A DNA stretch of 64,000 bases from Pseudomonas asiatica (GTDB lineage: Bacteria; Pseudomonadota; Gammaproteobacteria; Pseudomonadales; Pseudomonadaceae). The notes under the pieces were generated by a model, which saw only the letters and a list, made by a program, of their open reading frames with translations, was not told the DNA's origin and ran no database searches. This document shows positions 44,159-53,670 of this stretch, in pieces (position 1 is the stretch's first letter; every line of letters begins with the position of its first letter). Both the position numbers and the translations under genes were made by a program. The DNA lies in contig NZ_BLJF01000003.1 in NCBI RefSeq assembly GCF_009932335.1, positions 186,001 through 250,000 of the forward strand, in the 5' to 3' direction.

Positions 44159-46447
44159 ATGAATGATCTGGCCAATTCCAACATGACCCAAAACTCCCAG
44201 CCCGTGCGGATTGATTTCAATACGCCGGAGTTGCAACGCAAGCGCCGCATGCGCGCGCTAAAGGACCGCCTGACCCGCTGGTATGTACTGGTAGGCGGGC
44301 TTGCCGTATTGGCGGCTATCACCCTGATCTTCTTCTATCTGGCCTATGTGGTGCTGCCGCTGTTCCAGGGGGCCGAGCTGACCAGCAAAAAAGCCCTGGA
44401 GCCGACCTGGCTGCAACAGGATGCCGGCAAGCCGCTGATGATCGCGCTTGAAGAGCAGAACCTGGTGGGCATGCGTGTTTCGGACAAGGGCCAGGCACTG
44501 TTCTTCGATACCAAGACCGGTAACGAGCTCAAGCGTGTCGACCTGCCACTGCCGGCAGGCACCCAGGTCACTTCGATCAGTGCCGACCAGCCGGGTAGCC
44601 CGCTGGTGGTGCTGGGCTTGTCCAATGGCCAGGCGCTGGTGTTTCACCACACCTACAAGATCACCTACCCGGACAACAAGAAAACCATCGCCCCCGGCAT
44701 CGACTACCCGTACGGCGAGCAGCCGTTCGTGCTCGACGAGCAGGGGCGTGCGCTGGATCATGTCAGCGTAAACGTCAATGGCGACACCCTGCTGCTGGCT
44801 GCTTCCACCGGCGCGCACCTGCAGGTGGTCGAGTTGACCCGCACCGAGAACATGATGACCGAAGAGGTCACGACCGAGCAGAACCGCATCGAACTGCCGC
44901 AGATGACCGAAACGGTGAAGAACATCTTCATCGACCCGCGTCAGCAGTGGCTGTACGTGATCAACGGCCGTGCCACCGCGGACGTGTTCAACCTGCGCGA
45001 CAAGAGCCTCAACGGCCGCTACAAACTGTCTGAAAGCGCCGACACCGAAATTACCGCCACCGCCCAGCTGGTCGGCGGCATCTCGCTGATCATCGGTGAT
45101 TCCAAGGGCGGCCTGGCCCAGTGGTTCATGGCCCGTGACCCGGATGGTGAATCGCGCTTCAAGCTGATCCGCACTTTCCAGATGGGCAAGGCCGCAGTCG
45201 TGCAGATCGACGCCGAAGAGCGTCGCAAGGGCTTCGTGGCCCTCGACGCCGCAGGCGAGCTGGGCGTGTTCCACAGCACCGCGCACCGTACCCTGCTGGT
45301 CGAGCCGGCCGCCGAAGGCCCAGGCATCCTGGCCCTGTCGCCACGTGCCAACCGCATCATCATCGAGGAAGGTGGCAAGCTGCTGCCACTTAGCCTGCGC
45401 AACCCGCACCCGGAAATTTCCTTCAGCGCGCTGTGGGGCAAGGTGTGGTACGAGAACTACGACGAGCCGAAATACGTCTGGCAATCGACCGCTTCGAACA
45501 CCGACTTCGAGCCCAAACTGAGCCTGTCGCCGCTAACCTTCGGTACCCTCAAGGCTGCGTTCTACGCCATGATCCTGGCGGCCCCGCTGGCGATTGCCGC
45601 GGCCATCTACACTGCCTACTTCATGGCCCCGGGCATGCGCCGCAAGGTCAAGCCGGTGATCGAACTGATGGAAGCGATGCCGACGGTGATCCTCGGCTTC
45701 TTCGCCGGCCTGTTCCTGGCCCCGTATCTGGAAGGCCACCTGCCGGGCGTGTTCAGCCTGTTCCTGCTGATGCCGCTCGGTATCCTGCTGGCCGGCTTCG
45801 CCTGGACCCGCCTGCCCGAGTCGATTCGCCTGCGTATCCCGGATGGCTGGGAAGCGGCGATCCTGATCCCGGTCATCCTGTTCACCGGGTGGTTCGCCCT
45901 GACCATGAGCCCGCACCTCGAGAACTGGTTCTTTGGCGGTGACATGCGCCTGTGGATCACCAACGACCTGGGGATAACCTACGACCAGCGCAATGCCCTG
46001 GTCGTGGGTATCGCCATGGGCTTCGCGGTCATCCCGAACATCTACTCCATCGCCGAAGACGCCGTGTTCAGTGTGCCGCGCAGCCTGACCCTGGGCTCCC
46101 TGGCGCTGGGTGCGACGCCCTGGCAGACCCTGACCCGCGTGGTCATCCTCACCGCCAGCCCAGGTATATTCTCGGCGCTGATGATCGGCATGGGCCGTGC
46201 GGTGGGCGAGACCATGATCGTGCTGATGGCCACCGGCAACACCCCGGTGATGGAGCTGAACCTGTTCGAGGGCATGCGCACCCTGGCCGCCAACGTGGCG
46301 GTGGAAATGCCGGAATCGGAAGTCGGCGGCAGCCACTACCGCGTGCTGTTCCTGGCCGCGCTGGTGCTGCTGATGTTCACCTTCATCATGAACACCTTGG
46401 CCGAGCTGATTCGCCAGCGTCTGCGCAAGAAATACTCGTCGCTTTGA
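44159..46447 (+). CDS. pstC: Phosphate ABC transporter permease, enlarged PstC
   Basis: Inner-membrane permease. At 762 aa it is more than twice the length of E. coli PstC. After one transmembrane helix (VLVGGLAVLAAITLIFFYLAYVVL) a roughly 380-aa periplasmic-type region follows (propeller-like LVGMRVSDKGQALFFDTKTG, HLQVVELTR, QQWLYVINGRATADVFNL). The normal permease core comes next (LTFGTLKAAFYAMILAAPLAIAAAIYTAYF, EAMPTVILGFFAGLFLAP, ALGATPWQTLTRVVILTASPGIFSALMIGMGRAVGETM). ATG 44159 is chosen over GTG 44153. It is followed by pstA after 17 bp. Confidence 0.92.
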   Translation: MNDLANSNMTQNSQPVRIDFNTPELQRKRRMRALKDRLTRWYVLVGGLAVLAAITLIFFYLAYVVLPLFQGAELTSKKALEPTWLQQDAGKPLMIALEEQNLVGMRVSDKGQALFFDTKTGNELKRVDLPLPAGTQVTSISADQPGSPLVVLGLSNGQALVFHHTYKITYPDNKKTIAPGIDYPYGEQPFVLDEQGRALDHVSVNVNGDTLLLAASTGAHLQVVELTRTENMMTEEVTTEQNRIELPQMTETVKNIFIDPRQQWLYVINGRATADVFNLRDKSLNGRYKLSESADTEITATAQLVGGISLIIGDSKGGLAQWFMARDPDGESRFKLIRTFQMGKAAVVQIDAEERRKGFVALDAAGELGVFHSTAHRTLLVEPAAEGPGILALSPRANRIIIEEGGKLLPLSLRNPHPEISFSALWGKVWYENYDEPKYVWQSTASNTDFEPKLSLSPLTFGTLKAAFYAMILAAPLAIAAAIYTAYFMAPGMRRKVKPVIELMEAMPTVILGFFAGLFLAPYLEGHLPGVFSLFLLMPLGILLAGFAWTRLPESIRLRIPDGWEAAILIPVILFTGWFALTMSPHLENWFFGGDMRLWITNDLGITYDQRNALVVGIAMGFAVIPNIYSIAEDAVFSVPRSLTLGSLALGATPWQTLTRVVILTASPGIFSALMIGMGRAVGETMIVLMATGNTPVMELNLFEGMRTLAANVAVEMPESEVGGSHYRVLFLAALVLLMFTFIMNTLAELIRQRLRKKYSSL

Positions 46448-46464
46448 TAGAAAGGTAGCGATCC

Positions 46465-48135
46465 GTGAAAAAGGATTCCCTCAAAGGCTGGTTCAAGAGC
46501 GGCGCCCCAGGCGTCTGGATGAGCGGCGGCGCGGTGGCCATGGCAGTGATCATGACCGTTGGCCTGCTGGCGGTGATTGCCGTGCGCGGCCTGGGCCACT
46601 TCTGGCCGGCCGATCTTGTCCAGGCTACCTACAAGGTGCCGGGCCAGGCCGACCATGTCGTCATTGGCGAAGTGGTGCAAAAGGAAGAAGTACCCCGTGC
46701 CCGCCTGAAGGGCGCTGGCCTGCCAGTGCCTGACCAAGGCCCGGAGTTCATGACCCGTGAGCTGATCAAGGTGGGCAACCGCGACCTCAACGGCAGCGAC
46801 TTCACCTGGGTGGTCGGCGACTGGCTGGTCGACGAAAGGCACCCGACCGACCTGGTCGCCCTGGAGCGCCGCGAGTGGGGCAACTTCTACGGTTACCTGG
46901 TCAGCGTCAAGGAAGAAGGCCGCGTGGTCGCCGAAGGCGCTGCGGCCTGGGCCGAGCTGCAGGCCCGCCTCAAGCGCGCCAACCAGCTCAACAGCGAACT
47001 GCAAAGCCTCGAAAAGAAAGACATCGGCGCCATCAACCATGGCCTCGAGCGCCTGCGTCTGCAAGCGCGCAAGCTGGAGCTGGACGGCAAGCTGGACGCC
47101 GCCGCCCAGGCCGATATGGACGCCGAGCGCGCCGAGCTGAACAGTCGCTACAAGGCCATCGAAGACCGCCTGGCCGGTCTGCACCAGGCCTTCGCCCGCG
47201 ACAGCCTGGTGGCCCGTGATGGCAACGGCCGTGAAGTGGAAATCAACCTCAGCAAGGTGGTGCACGCCATCCAGCCTAACGCCATGTCGGGGTTCACCAA
47301 GCTGGGCACCTACTTTACCAAGGTCTGGGAGTTCCTCAGCGATGACCCGCGTGAAGCCAACACTGAGGGCGGTATCTTCCCGGCCATCTTCGGTACCGTG
47401 ATGATGACCCTGATCATGGCCGTGATCGTCACCCCGTTCGGTGTGCTGGCTGCCGTGTACCTGCGCGAATACGCCAGACAGGGCCCGGTGACCCGCTTGA
47501 TCCGCATCGCGGTGAACAACCTGGCGGGTGTGCCGGCGATCGTCTACGGCGTGTTCGGCTTGGGCTTCTTCGTCTACGTGCTGGGTGGCTCGATCGACCG
47601 CCTGTTCTTCCCCGAAGCACTGCCGGCGCCAACCCTGGGTACCCCAGGCCTGTTGTGGGCATCGCTGACCCTGGCGCTGCTGGCCGTGCCGGTGGTGATC
47701 GTGGCCACCGAGGAAGGCCTGGCGCGTATCCCGCGCACCGTGCGCGAAGGCTCGCTGGCCCTGGGCGCTACCAAGGCCGAAACCCTGTGGAAGATCGTCC
47801 TGCCGATGGCCAGCCCGGCGATGATGACCGGCATGATCCTCGCCGTGGCCCGCGCCGCCGGTGAAGTGGCGCCGCTGATGCTGGTGGGTGTGGTAAAGCT
47901 GGCTCCATCCCTGCCGGTGGACGGGAACTACCCGTACCTGCACCTGGACCAGAAGATCATGCACCTGGGCTTCCATATCTATGACGTCGGCTTCCAGAGC
48001 CCCAACGTAGAAGCCGCGCGGCCGCTGGTATACGCCACGGCGTTGCTGCTGGTGCTGGTGATCGCGGCCCTCAACCTCTCGGCCGTGTGGATCCGTAACC
48101 ACCTGCGCGAGAAGTACAAGGCCCTCGACAGCTGA
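46465..48135 (+). CDS. pstA: Phosphate ABC transporter permease, enlarged PstA
   Basis: Inner-membrane permease of 556 aa, about twice the E. coli size. An N-terminal helix (VWMSGGAVAMAVIMTVGLLAVIAVRGLGHFW) precedes a long soluble insert with a coiled-coil-like stretch (LQARLKRANQLNSELQSLEKKDIGAI, LERLRLQARKLELDG). The permease core follows (GTVMMTLIMAVIVTPFGVLAAVYLREYA, AGVPAIVYGVFGLGFFVY, ALGATKAETLWKIVLPMASPAMMTGMILAVARAAGEVAPLML). GTG start with AAAGGT upstream. Confidence 0.92.
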   Translation: MKKDSLKGWFKSGAPGVWMSGGAVAMAVIMTVGLLAVIAVRGLGHFWPADLVQATYKVPGQADHVVIGEVVQKEEVPRARLKGAGLPVPDQGPEFMTRELIKVGNRDLNGSDFTWVVGDWLVDERHPTDLVALERREWGNFYGYLVSVKEEGRVVAEGAAAWAELQARLKRANQLNSELQSLEKKDIGAINHGLERLRLQARKLELDGKLDAAAQADMDAERAELNSRYKAIEDRLAGLHQAFARDSLVARDGNGREVEINLSKVVHAIQPNAMSGFTKLGTYFTKVWEFLSDDPREANTEGGIFPAIFGTVMMTLIMAVIVTPFGVLAAVYLREYARQGPVTRLIRIAVNNLAGVPAIVYGVFGLGFFVYVLGGSIDRLFFPEALPAPTLGTPGLLWASLTLALLAVPVVIVATEEGLARIPRTVREGSLALGATKAETLWKIVLPMASPAMMTGMILAVARAAGEVAPLMLVGVVKLAPSLPVDGNYPYLHLDQKIMHLGFHIYDVGFQSPNVEAARPLVYATALLLVLVIAALNLSAVWIRNHLREKYKALDS

Positions 48136-48207
48136 TCCTGATTGCAAGCGTGCCGCCCGTTAAACGGGCGGCCCTTAGAAACGAATTGTTAGCGTATGGA
48201 GTTGACC

Positions 48208-49041
48208 ATGCAGCAAGAATCCCATACCCACGGCATCGACATGTCTGCCCTGGGCCGCGACAAGCAGAGCCTGCGCCTGGCCGAAGAAACCGTAGCCATC
48301 GAAGTGCCGGGCCTGAGCCTGTTCTACGGTGACAAACAAGCGCTGTTCGATGTGCAGATGAACATTCCCAAGCAGCGCGTGACCGCCTTTATCGGCCCGT
48401 CCGGCTGCGGCAAGTCGACCCTGCTGCGCACCTTCAACCGCATGAACGATCTGGTTGATGGTTGCCGCGTGGAAGGCGCCATCAACCTGTATGGCAATAA
48501 CATCTACCGCAAGGGCGAAGACGTGGCCGAGCTGCGCCGTCGTGTGGGCATGGTGTTCCAGAAGCCCAACCCGTTCCCAAAGACCATCTACGAAAACGTG
48601 GTCTACGGCCTGCGGATCCAGGGCATCAACAAGAAGCGCGTGCTGGACGAAGCGGTCGAATGGGCGCTGAAGGGCGCGGCACTGTGGGACGAGGTCAAGG
48701 ACCGCCTGCACGATTCGGCACTGGGCCTGTCCGGTGGCCAGCAGCAGCGTCTGGTCATCGCCCGCACCATCGCCGTGGAGCCGGAAGTGCTGCTGCTCGA
48801 CGAACCGTGCTCGGCACTGGACCCGATCTCGACCCTGAAAGTCGAGGAACTGATCTACGAATTGAAATCCAAGTACACCATCGTCATCGTGACCCACAAC
48901 ATGCAGCAGGCGGCCCGTGTTTCGGACTACACCGCGTTCATGTACATGGGCAAACTGGTCGAATTCGGGGATACCGACACCCTGTTCACCAACCCGGCGA
49001 AGAAACAGACCGAAGACTACATCACCGGTCGCTACGGCTAA
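48208..49041 (+). CDS. pstB: Phosphate ABC transporter ATP-binding protein
   Basis: ATPase of 277 aa that drives phosphate import. Walker [10 protein letters not shown], signature [13 protein letters not shown], Walker [18 protein letters not shown] and the switch His in [14 protein letters not shown] prefer ATG 48208 over 48196 because TGGAG, formed by the earlier ATG region, lies 7 nt before it. phoU follows after 63 bp. Confidence 0.95.
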   Translation: MQQESHTHGIDMSALGRDKQSLRLAEETVAIEVPGLSLFYGDKQALFDVQMNIPKQRVTAFIGPSGCGKSTLLRTFNRMNDLVDGCRVEGAINLYGNNIYRKGEDVAELRRRVGMVFQKPNPFPKTIYENVVYGLRIQGINKKRVLDEAVEWALKGAALWDEVKDRLHDSALGLSGGQQQRLVIARTIAVEPEVLLLDEPCSALDPISTLKVEELIYELKSKYTIVIVTHNMQQAARVSDYTAFMYMGKLVEFGDTDTLFTNPAKKQTEDYITGRYG

Positions 49042-49104
49042 GCCTGGCCAGCCAGGGCACGACACGAACTACTTGAAGCTTGCAGCTTCTTCGCGGAGCG
49101 AACG

Positions 49105-49875
49105 ATGATCAACAAAGAAAGCCTTACGCATCACATTTCCCAGCAGTTCAACGCCGAGCTCGAAGAGGTGCGTAGCCACCTGCTGGCCATGGGCGGCCTG
49201 GTCGAAAAACAGGTCAACGACGCAGTCACTGCGCTGATCGAAGCCGACTCGGGCCTGGCCCAGCAAGTGCGCGAAGTCGACGAGCAGATCAACCAGATGG
49301 AGCGCAACATCGACGAGGAGTGCCTGCGCATCCTCGCCCGTCGTCAGCCGGCGGCCTCCGACCTGCGTCTGATCATCAGCATCTCCAAGTCGGTGATTGA
49401 CCTGGAGCGCATCGGTGACGAGTCGACCAAGATCGCCCGCCGCGCCATCCAGCTGTGCGAGGAAGGCGAGTCACCGCGTGGCTATGTCGAGGTGCGCCAC
49501 ATCGGCGACCAGGTACGCAACATGGTCCGTGACGCGCTGGACGCCTTTGCCCGCTTCGACGCCGACCTGGCACTGTCGGTGGCCCAGTACGACAAGACCA
49601 TCGACCGCGAATACAAGACCGCCCTGCGTGAGCTGGTGACCTACATGATGGAAGACCCGCGCTCGATCTCGCGGGTACTGAGCGTGATCTGGGTCCTGCG
49701 TTCGCTGGAGCGTATCGGCGACCATGCGCGCAATATCTCCGAGCTGGTGATCTATCTGGTGCGCGGCACCGACGTGCGTCACATGGGCCTCAAGCGCATG
49801 ACGGCAGAAGTGCAAGGCACTGCTGTTTCCGACGGCGAAAACGCTAATGTTCCGGCTGAACCTGACGATAAGTAA
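49105..49875 (+). CDS. phoU: Phosphate signalling regulator PhoU
   Basis: Cytoplasmic helical protein of 256 aa linking the Pst transporter to PhoR, needed to shut off the Pho regulon when phosphate is ample. Two PhoU repeats are visible, with metal-binding patterns EECLRILARRQPAASDLRLIISISKSVIDLERIGDESTKIAR and SVIWVLRSLERIGDHARNISELVIYLVRGTDVRH. Last gene of the pst operon; a strong GC hairpin follows. Confidence 0.95.
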   Translation: MINKESLTHHISQQFNAELEEVRSHLLAMGGLVEKQVNDAVTALIEADSGLAQQVREVDEQINQMERNIDEECLRILARRQPAASDLRLIISISKSVIDLERIGDESTKIARRAIQLCEEGESPRGYVEVRHIGDQVRNMVRDALDAFARFDADLALSVAQYDKTIDREYKTALRELVTYMMEDPRSISRVLSVIWVLRSLERIGDHARNISELVIYLVRGTDVRHMGLKRMTAEVQGTAVSDGENANVPAEPDDK

Positions 49876-49894
49876 GGTTGCTCCCGAGCATCGA

Positions 49895-49920
49895 CGCCCG
49901 GCCTTGGCCGGGCGTTTTCG
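49895..49920 (+). terminator. Terminator after phoU
   Basis: CGCCCGGCC (49895-49903) and GGCCGGGCG (49906-49914) followed by TTTTCGTTT. Ends the pst-phoU transcript. Confidence 0.85.
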
Positions 49921-50039
49921 TTTGCGGTCGAGGAGCCGGCAGGCACCCGCGAACGATGTGAAGAAGTCCCGGCGTGACCAGGTTGTAGCAAGTGGCCATT
50001 ATTCGGCGGTAGGCTAGTCGGGATTCAGAAGGAGTATCG

Positions 50040-50942
50040 ATGAGTAAAGTGAATGTGCTGGTCGTGGATGACGCCCCGTTTATCCGTGATCTGGTCCGCA
50101 AATGCCTGCGCAATGCCTTCCCGGGCATGACCATCGACGATGCCGTCAACGGTCGCAAGGCAATGGCCATGCTGGGCAAGGAAGCGTTCGACCTGGTTCT
50201 GTGCGACTGGGAAATGCCGGAAATGTCCGGCCTGGAACTGCTCACCTGGTGCCGCCAGCAGCCTGAGTTGAAGAACCTGCAATTCATCATGGTGACCAGC
50301 CGTGGCGACAAGGAAAACGTCATCCAGGCGATTCAGGCGGGCGTTTCCGATTTTGTCGGCAAGCCATTCACCAACGAGCAATTGCTGACCAAGGTGAAAA
50401 AGGCCCTGACCAAGATCGGCAAGCTCGACAGCCTGATGTCCAGCGGCCCGGCACGGGTCAACTCGGCGTTCGCCAATGACTCGCTGAATGCGCTGACAGC
50501 CGGCAAGCCTGAAGCGGTGAAGGTCGCGGCGCCAGCTCCGGCACCTGCAACCGCACCCGCCAGGCCATTGGCCAATACCCCCCGGCCCGCCACTCCCGCG
50601 CCGACCGGCCGTGGCCAGGGCCAGTTGCGCCTGGCCGGCGGCATGCAGCCGTGCGTGATCAAGGCGCTGAGCCTGAAAGAGGCTCTGCTGGTGGTGCGCC
50701 GTGGCGAAGCGCTGCCCCAAGTACTGGAAGGCGCAGTGTTGGACCTGGAACAGGGCGAGAACGCCGAAGTTGCGCGCCTGAATGGCTACCTGCATGCCGT
50801 CGCGGCACTTGAGCCCAAGCCCGACAGCGATTGGTTGCAACTGACCTTCAAGTTCGTCGATCAGGATGCCCAGAAGCTCGACTACCTGTCGCGGCTGATT
50901 GCCCGCGGGACGGCGCAGAAGCACTTTACCCCTGGTGCCTGA
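50040..50942 (+). CDS. Response regulator with receiver and PilZ-like C-terminal domain
   Basis: A 300-aa protein. The N-terminal CheY-like receiver (about 4-122) has the acidic pair DD (10-11), the phospho-acceptor Asp in VLCDWEMPEMSG, the Thr/Ser of MVTSRGD and Lys in GKPF. An Ala/Pro-rich linker (about 160-190) leads to a 100-residue C-terminal domain without a helix-turn-helix (MQPCVIKALSLKEALLVVRRGEALPQVLEGAVLDLEQGE), which resembles a PilZ-type domain. No histidine kinase is adjacent. AAGGAG lies before ATG. Partner unknown. Confidence 0.8.
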   Translation: MSKVNVLVVDDAPFIRDLVRKCLRNAFPGMTIDDAVNGRKAMAMLGKEAFDLVLCDWEMPEMSGLELLTWCRQQPELKNLQFIMVTSRGDKENVIQAIQAGVSDFVGKPFTNEQLLTKVKKALTKIGKLDSLMSSGPARVNSAFANDSLNALTAGKPEAVKVAAPAPAPATAPARPLANTPRPATPAPTGRGQGQLRLAGGMQPCVIKALSLKEALLVVRRGEALPQVLEGAVLDLEQGENAEVARLNGYLHAVAALEPKPDSDWLQLTFKFVDQDAQKLDYLSRLIARGTAQKHFTPGA

Positions 50943-50960
50943 TCCCAGTCTCACACCGCA

Positions 50961-51087
50961 TTTTTTGTGGGAGCAGCCTTGTGCTGCGAATGGGCTGCGG
51001 AGCAGCCCCCAGGCATGAATGCCGCCGCAAGCATTGCCGGGGCTGCTTTGCAGCCCATTCGCAGCACAAGGCTGCTCCTACAAAAAA
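50961..51087. repeat. REP pair
   Basis: GTGGGAGCAGCCTTGTGCTGC and hairpin GGGCTGCGGAGCAGCCC, then the inverse copy GGGGCTGCTTTGCAGCCC..GCAGCACAAGGCTGCTCC, flanked by T and A runs. A long fold between the response regulator and the M23 peptidase gene. Confidence 0.88.
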
Positions 51088-51181
51088 CTGCGCACCCCAG
51101 GGCCATCCGACCAACTGTCATACCCGCCGCAAAACCCCCTGCTAGGCTTCGACAAATCATAACTGTCAAAAAGCCACTATC

Positions 51182-52078
51182 ATGCCCGCCCGCCTGCTGC
51201 TGTTCTGTGCATTGCTCATGGCCTCGGCGTCGAGCCTGGGCATGACTATTTACGAGATCACCGATGATGGCCGTGTGACCTCCTATTCCGACCGGCCCGG
51301 CCCCGGTGCCAAAACCTTTGTGCGGCGCGTGCCTATGGTCGAGGTGCCCGAAGGCCAGGTTCTGCTGAACGCGATAACCTTCAACGGCGGCGTGAGCTTT
51401 TCGGCCCGCAACCAGCTACACGTGCCAGTGGAGGTGGAGTTGCGCCTGGACAACCTGGTGAACGCACAAGGTGGCAATGCCCCGCGTACCGTGCGCCGGG
51501 TACTGCCGCCGCGCACCACGCAAATGCTCAGCGTGCTCAGGGGGCGCCCCGGGATGCTGCTGAACTACCGCTCGACCCTGCTACAGGCCATGGGCGACCC
51601 GGGCAAGCGGCCCCAGGGCTTCCGCTATGCATTCCCCTGGATTGGCGGGCCGTTCCGCGTGACCCAGGGCCCCAATGGCCGGGTCAGTCATTTTGGGCCC
51701 AAGGGGCGTTACGCCATGGACATCGCCATGCCCGAAGGCACCACCATCATCGCGGCGAGGGAAGGGGTGGTGGTGAAGACGGAGAACAGCCAGAGCGGGC
51801 GCGGCCCCAACCCCTCGGGCAATTTCGTCAGGATCCTGCACCCGGACGGTACCATGGGTGTGTACCTGCACCTGATGCGCGGTTCGGTGGTGGTGGCAGA
51901 GGGGCAACGGGTGCGGCAGGGGCAGATGTTGGCCAAGTCGGGCAATACCGGCAACAGCACCGGGCCGCACCTGCATTTCGTAGTACAGCGCAATGTGGGG
52001 TTGGCGCTGGAGTCGATACCTTATCGGTTCGACAGGCCGATTGGTGGGTTGCCTGACTTTACCGCGGGTAACCCCTGA
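51182..52078 (+). CDS. Secreted M23-family metallopeptidase
   Basis: A 298-aa periplasmic peptidase, likely cutting peptidoglycan crosslinks. Signal peptide MPARLLLFCALLMASASSLG, an N-terminal DUF4124-like start (MTIYEITDDGRVTSYSDRPGPGA) and a C-terminal LytM domain. That domain has zinc ligands in HFGPKGRYAMDIAMPEGTTIIAAREGVV (His and Asp) and GPHLHFVVQ (HxH), and GVYLHLMRGSVVV. All catalytic positions look intact, so it is a probable active enzyme rather than an amidase activator. Confidence 0.88.
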   Translation: MPARLLLFCALLMASASSLGMTIYEITDDGRVTSYSDRPGPGAKTFVRRVPMVEVPEGQVLLNAITFNGGVSFSARNQLHVPVEVELRLDNLVNAQGGNAPRTVRRVLPPRTTQMLSVLRGRPGMLLNYRSTLLQAMGDPGKRPQGFRYAFPWIGGPFRVTQGPNGRVSHFGPKGRYAMDIAMPEGTTIIAAREGVVVKTENSQSGRGPNPSGNFVRILHPDGTMGVYLHLMRGSVVVAEGQRVRQGQMLAKSGNTGNSTGPHLHFVVQRNVGLALESIPYRFDRPIGGLPDFTAGNP

Positions 52079-52085
52079 GATTTTT

Positions 52086-52104
52086 GGGGCTGCTTTGCAG
52101 CCCC
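52086..52104. repeat. GGGGCTGC hairpin
   Basis: GGGGCTGC, loop TTT, GCAGCCCC; a short REP-related hairpin between convergent genes. Confidence 0.6.
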
Positions 52105-52111
52105 CTGGCCC

Positions 52112-53452
52112 TCAATCCAGCTTGAGCACCTTGGCCAGCACGATCTTCGGCCCTTTCATCTTCTTGATGATGATGCGCAGCCCTTCGACCTCCAGCACTT
52201 CCTCTTCTTCAGGCACGCGCTTGAGTGTCTCGTAGACCAGCCCCGCGAGGGTTTCCGCCTCGATATGGTCAAGGTCGACGCCCAGCAGGCGCTCGACCTT
52301 GAACAGCGGCGTGTCGCCACGCACCAGCAGCTTGCCCGGCTGGTAGGCGAGGATGCCGCGCTCGGTCTTGCGGTGCTCGTCCTGGATGTCACCTACCAGC
52401 ACTTCCAGCACATCTTCCATGGTCAGGTAGCCAATCACCTTGCCATCGGCTTCCTCCACCAGCACGAAGTGCGCGCCGCCCTTGCGGAACTGCTCCAGCA
52501 ATTGCGCCAGGGGCATGTGCCGCGACACGCGCTCCAGCGGCCTGGCCAGGTCGTCGAGGTCGATGGTTTCGGGCAGGTGCTCGAGTTCGGCCAGTTCCAG
52601 CAGCAGGTCCTTGATATGCAGCAGGCCGGTGAACTCCTCACGCTCGGCGTCGTACACCGGGTAGCGGCTGAACTTGTGGCGGCGCACCAGCGCCAGGATC
52701 TGCTTCAACGGCGCATGGGCGTCGATGCTGACCATGTCCTCGCGCGAGTTGGCCCAGTCGACCACCTCCAGCTCGCCCATTTCCACGGCCGAGGCCAGCA
52801 CGCGCATGCCCTGGTCGCTCGGGTCCTGGCCACGGCTGGAGTGCAGGATCAGCTTGAGTTCTTCACGGCTGTAGTGGTGCTCGTGATGCGGGCCGGGCTC
52901 GCCCTGGCCAGCAATGCGCAGGATGGTGTTGGCGCTGGCATTGAGCAGGTAGATGGCCGGGTACATCACCCAGTAGAACAGGTACAGCGGCACGGCGGTC
53001 CACAGCGACAGCAGTTCTGGCTTGCGGATGGCCCAGGACTTGGGCGCCAGCTCACCGACCACGATGTGCAGGTACGAAATGACGAAGAAGGCGACGAAGA
53101 ACGAGATCGCTTTGATCAGCTCGGGCGTGTCCACGCCAAGGTATGCCAGCAGCGGCTCGAGCAGGTGGGCGAACGCCGGTTCACCGACCCAGCCCAGGCC
53201 CAGCGAGGCGAGGGTGATCCCCAGCTGGCAGGCCGACAGGTAGGCGTCGAGCTGGTTGTGTACTTTGCGCAGGATGCTGCCACGCCAGCCATGCAACTCG
53301 GCGATGGACTCGACGCGGGTAGCGCGCAGCTTGACCATGGCGAACTCGGCGGCAACGAAGAAGCCGTTGAGCAGCACCAGGAGCAAGGCAAAGATGATCA
53401 TGCCGAAATCGGCGAATAACGAGGTGAGGCTGATACCAGGGGAAGGGTCCAT
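52112..53452 (-). CDS. Hemolysin-family (CorC/HlyC) CBS-domain membrane protein
   Basis: A 446-aa inner-membrane protein. An N-terminal DUF21/CNNM domain with about four helices (IIFALLLVLLNGFFVAAEFAMVKLRATRVE, LGITLASLGLGWVGEP, FFVISYLHIVVGELAPKSWAIRKPE) precedes a CBS pair (ILALVRRHKFSRYPVYDAEREEFTGLLHIKDLL, KVIGYLTMEDVLEVLVGDI). A C-terminal CorC_HlyC domain follows (LLGVDLDHIEAETLAGLVYETL). Relatives take part in Mg2+ or Co2+ efflux. ATG 53452 gives the conserved N terminus. Confidence 0.88.
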   Translation of the reverse strand: MDPSPGISLTSLFADFGMIIFALLLVLLNGFFVAAEFAMVKLRATRVESIAELHGWRGSILRKVHNQLDAYLSACQLGITLASLGLGWVGEPAFAHLLEPLLAYLGVDTPELIKAISFFVAFFVISYLHIVVGELAPKSWAIRKPELLSLWTAVPLYLFYWVMYPAIYLLNASANTILRIAGQGEPGPHHEHHYSREELKLILHSSRGQDPSDQGMRVLASAVEMGELEVVDWANSREDMVSIDAHAPLKQILALVRRHKFSRYPVYDAEREEFTGLLHIKDLLLELAELEHLPETIDLDDLARPLERVSRHMPLAQLLEQFRKGGAHFVLVEEADGKVIGYLTMEDVLEVLVGDIQDEHRKTERGILAYQPGKLLVRGDTPLFKVERLLGVDLDHIEAETLAGLVYETLKRVPEEEEVLEVEGLRIIIKKMKGPKIVLAKVLKLD

Positions 53453-53570
53453 GATGGAGTTTTTACGGGGTCCGTCTTCGAGATAGAGAGAAAAAAAGTG
53501 CCAGCTCTTGCTGGCACAGGGGGTCCAATGTAGCGGCTGGGACCGTAAAAGCAAAGGGCGATGGATTCTT

Positions 53571-53663
53571 TGGGGGCGCTTTGCGCCCCATCGCGACACA
53601 AGGCCGCTCCGCGATCCCGTGTAGGAGCGGCCTTGTGTCGCGATGGGCTGCAAAGCAGCCCCC
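53571..53663. repeat. REP pair
   Basis: GGGGGCGCTTTGCGCCCC + ATCGCGACACAAGGCCGCTCC, then the inverse copy GGAGCGGCCTTGTGTCGCGAT + GGGCTGCAAAGCAGCCC. It separates phoR from the hemolysin-family gene. Confidence 0.9.
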
Positions 53664-53670
53664 GAGGCCC

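Noticed and set aside
46336..48147. Minus-strand 603-codon open frame over pstA
   Set aside because: Same mirror effect; composition (Gln/His/Val repeats) is typical of antisense of GC-rich coding DNA.
50961..51087. Palindromic repeats as a CRISPR array
   Set aside because: Only two units, inverted rather than direct, without equal spacers or cas genes; they are REP elements.
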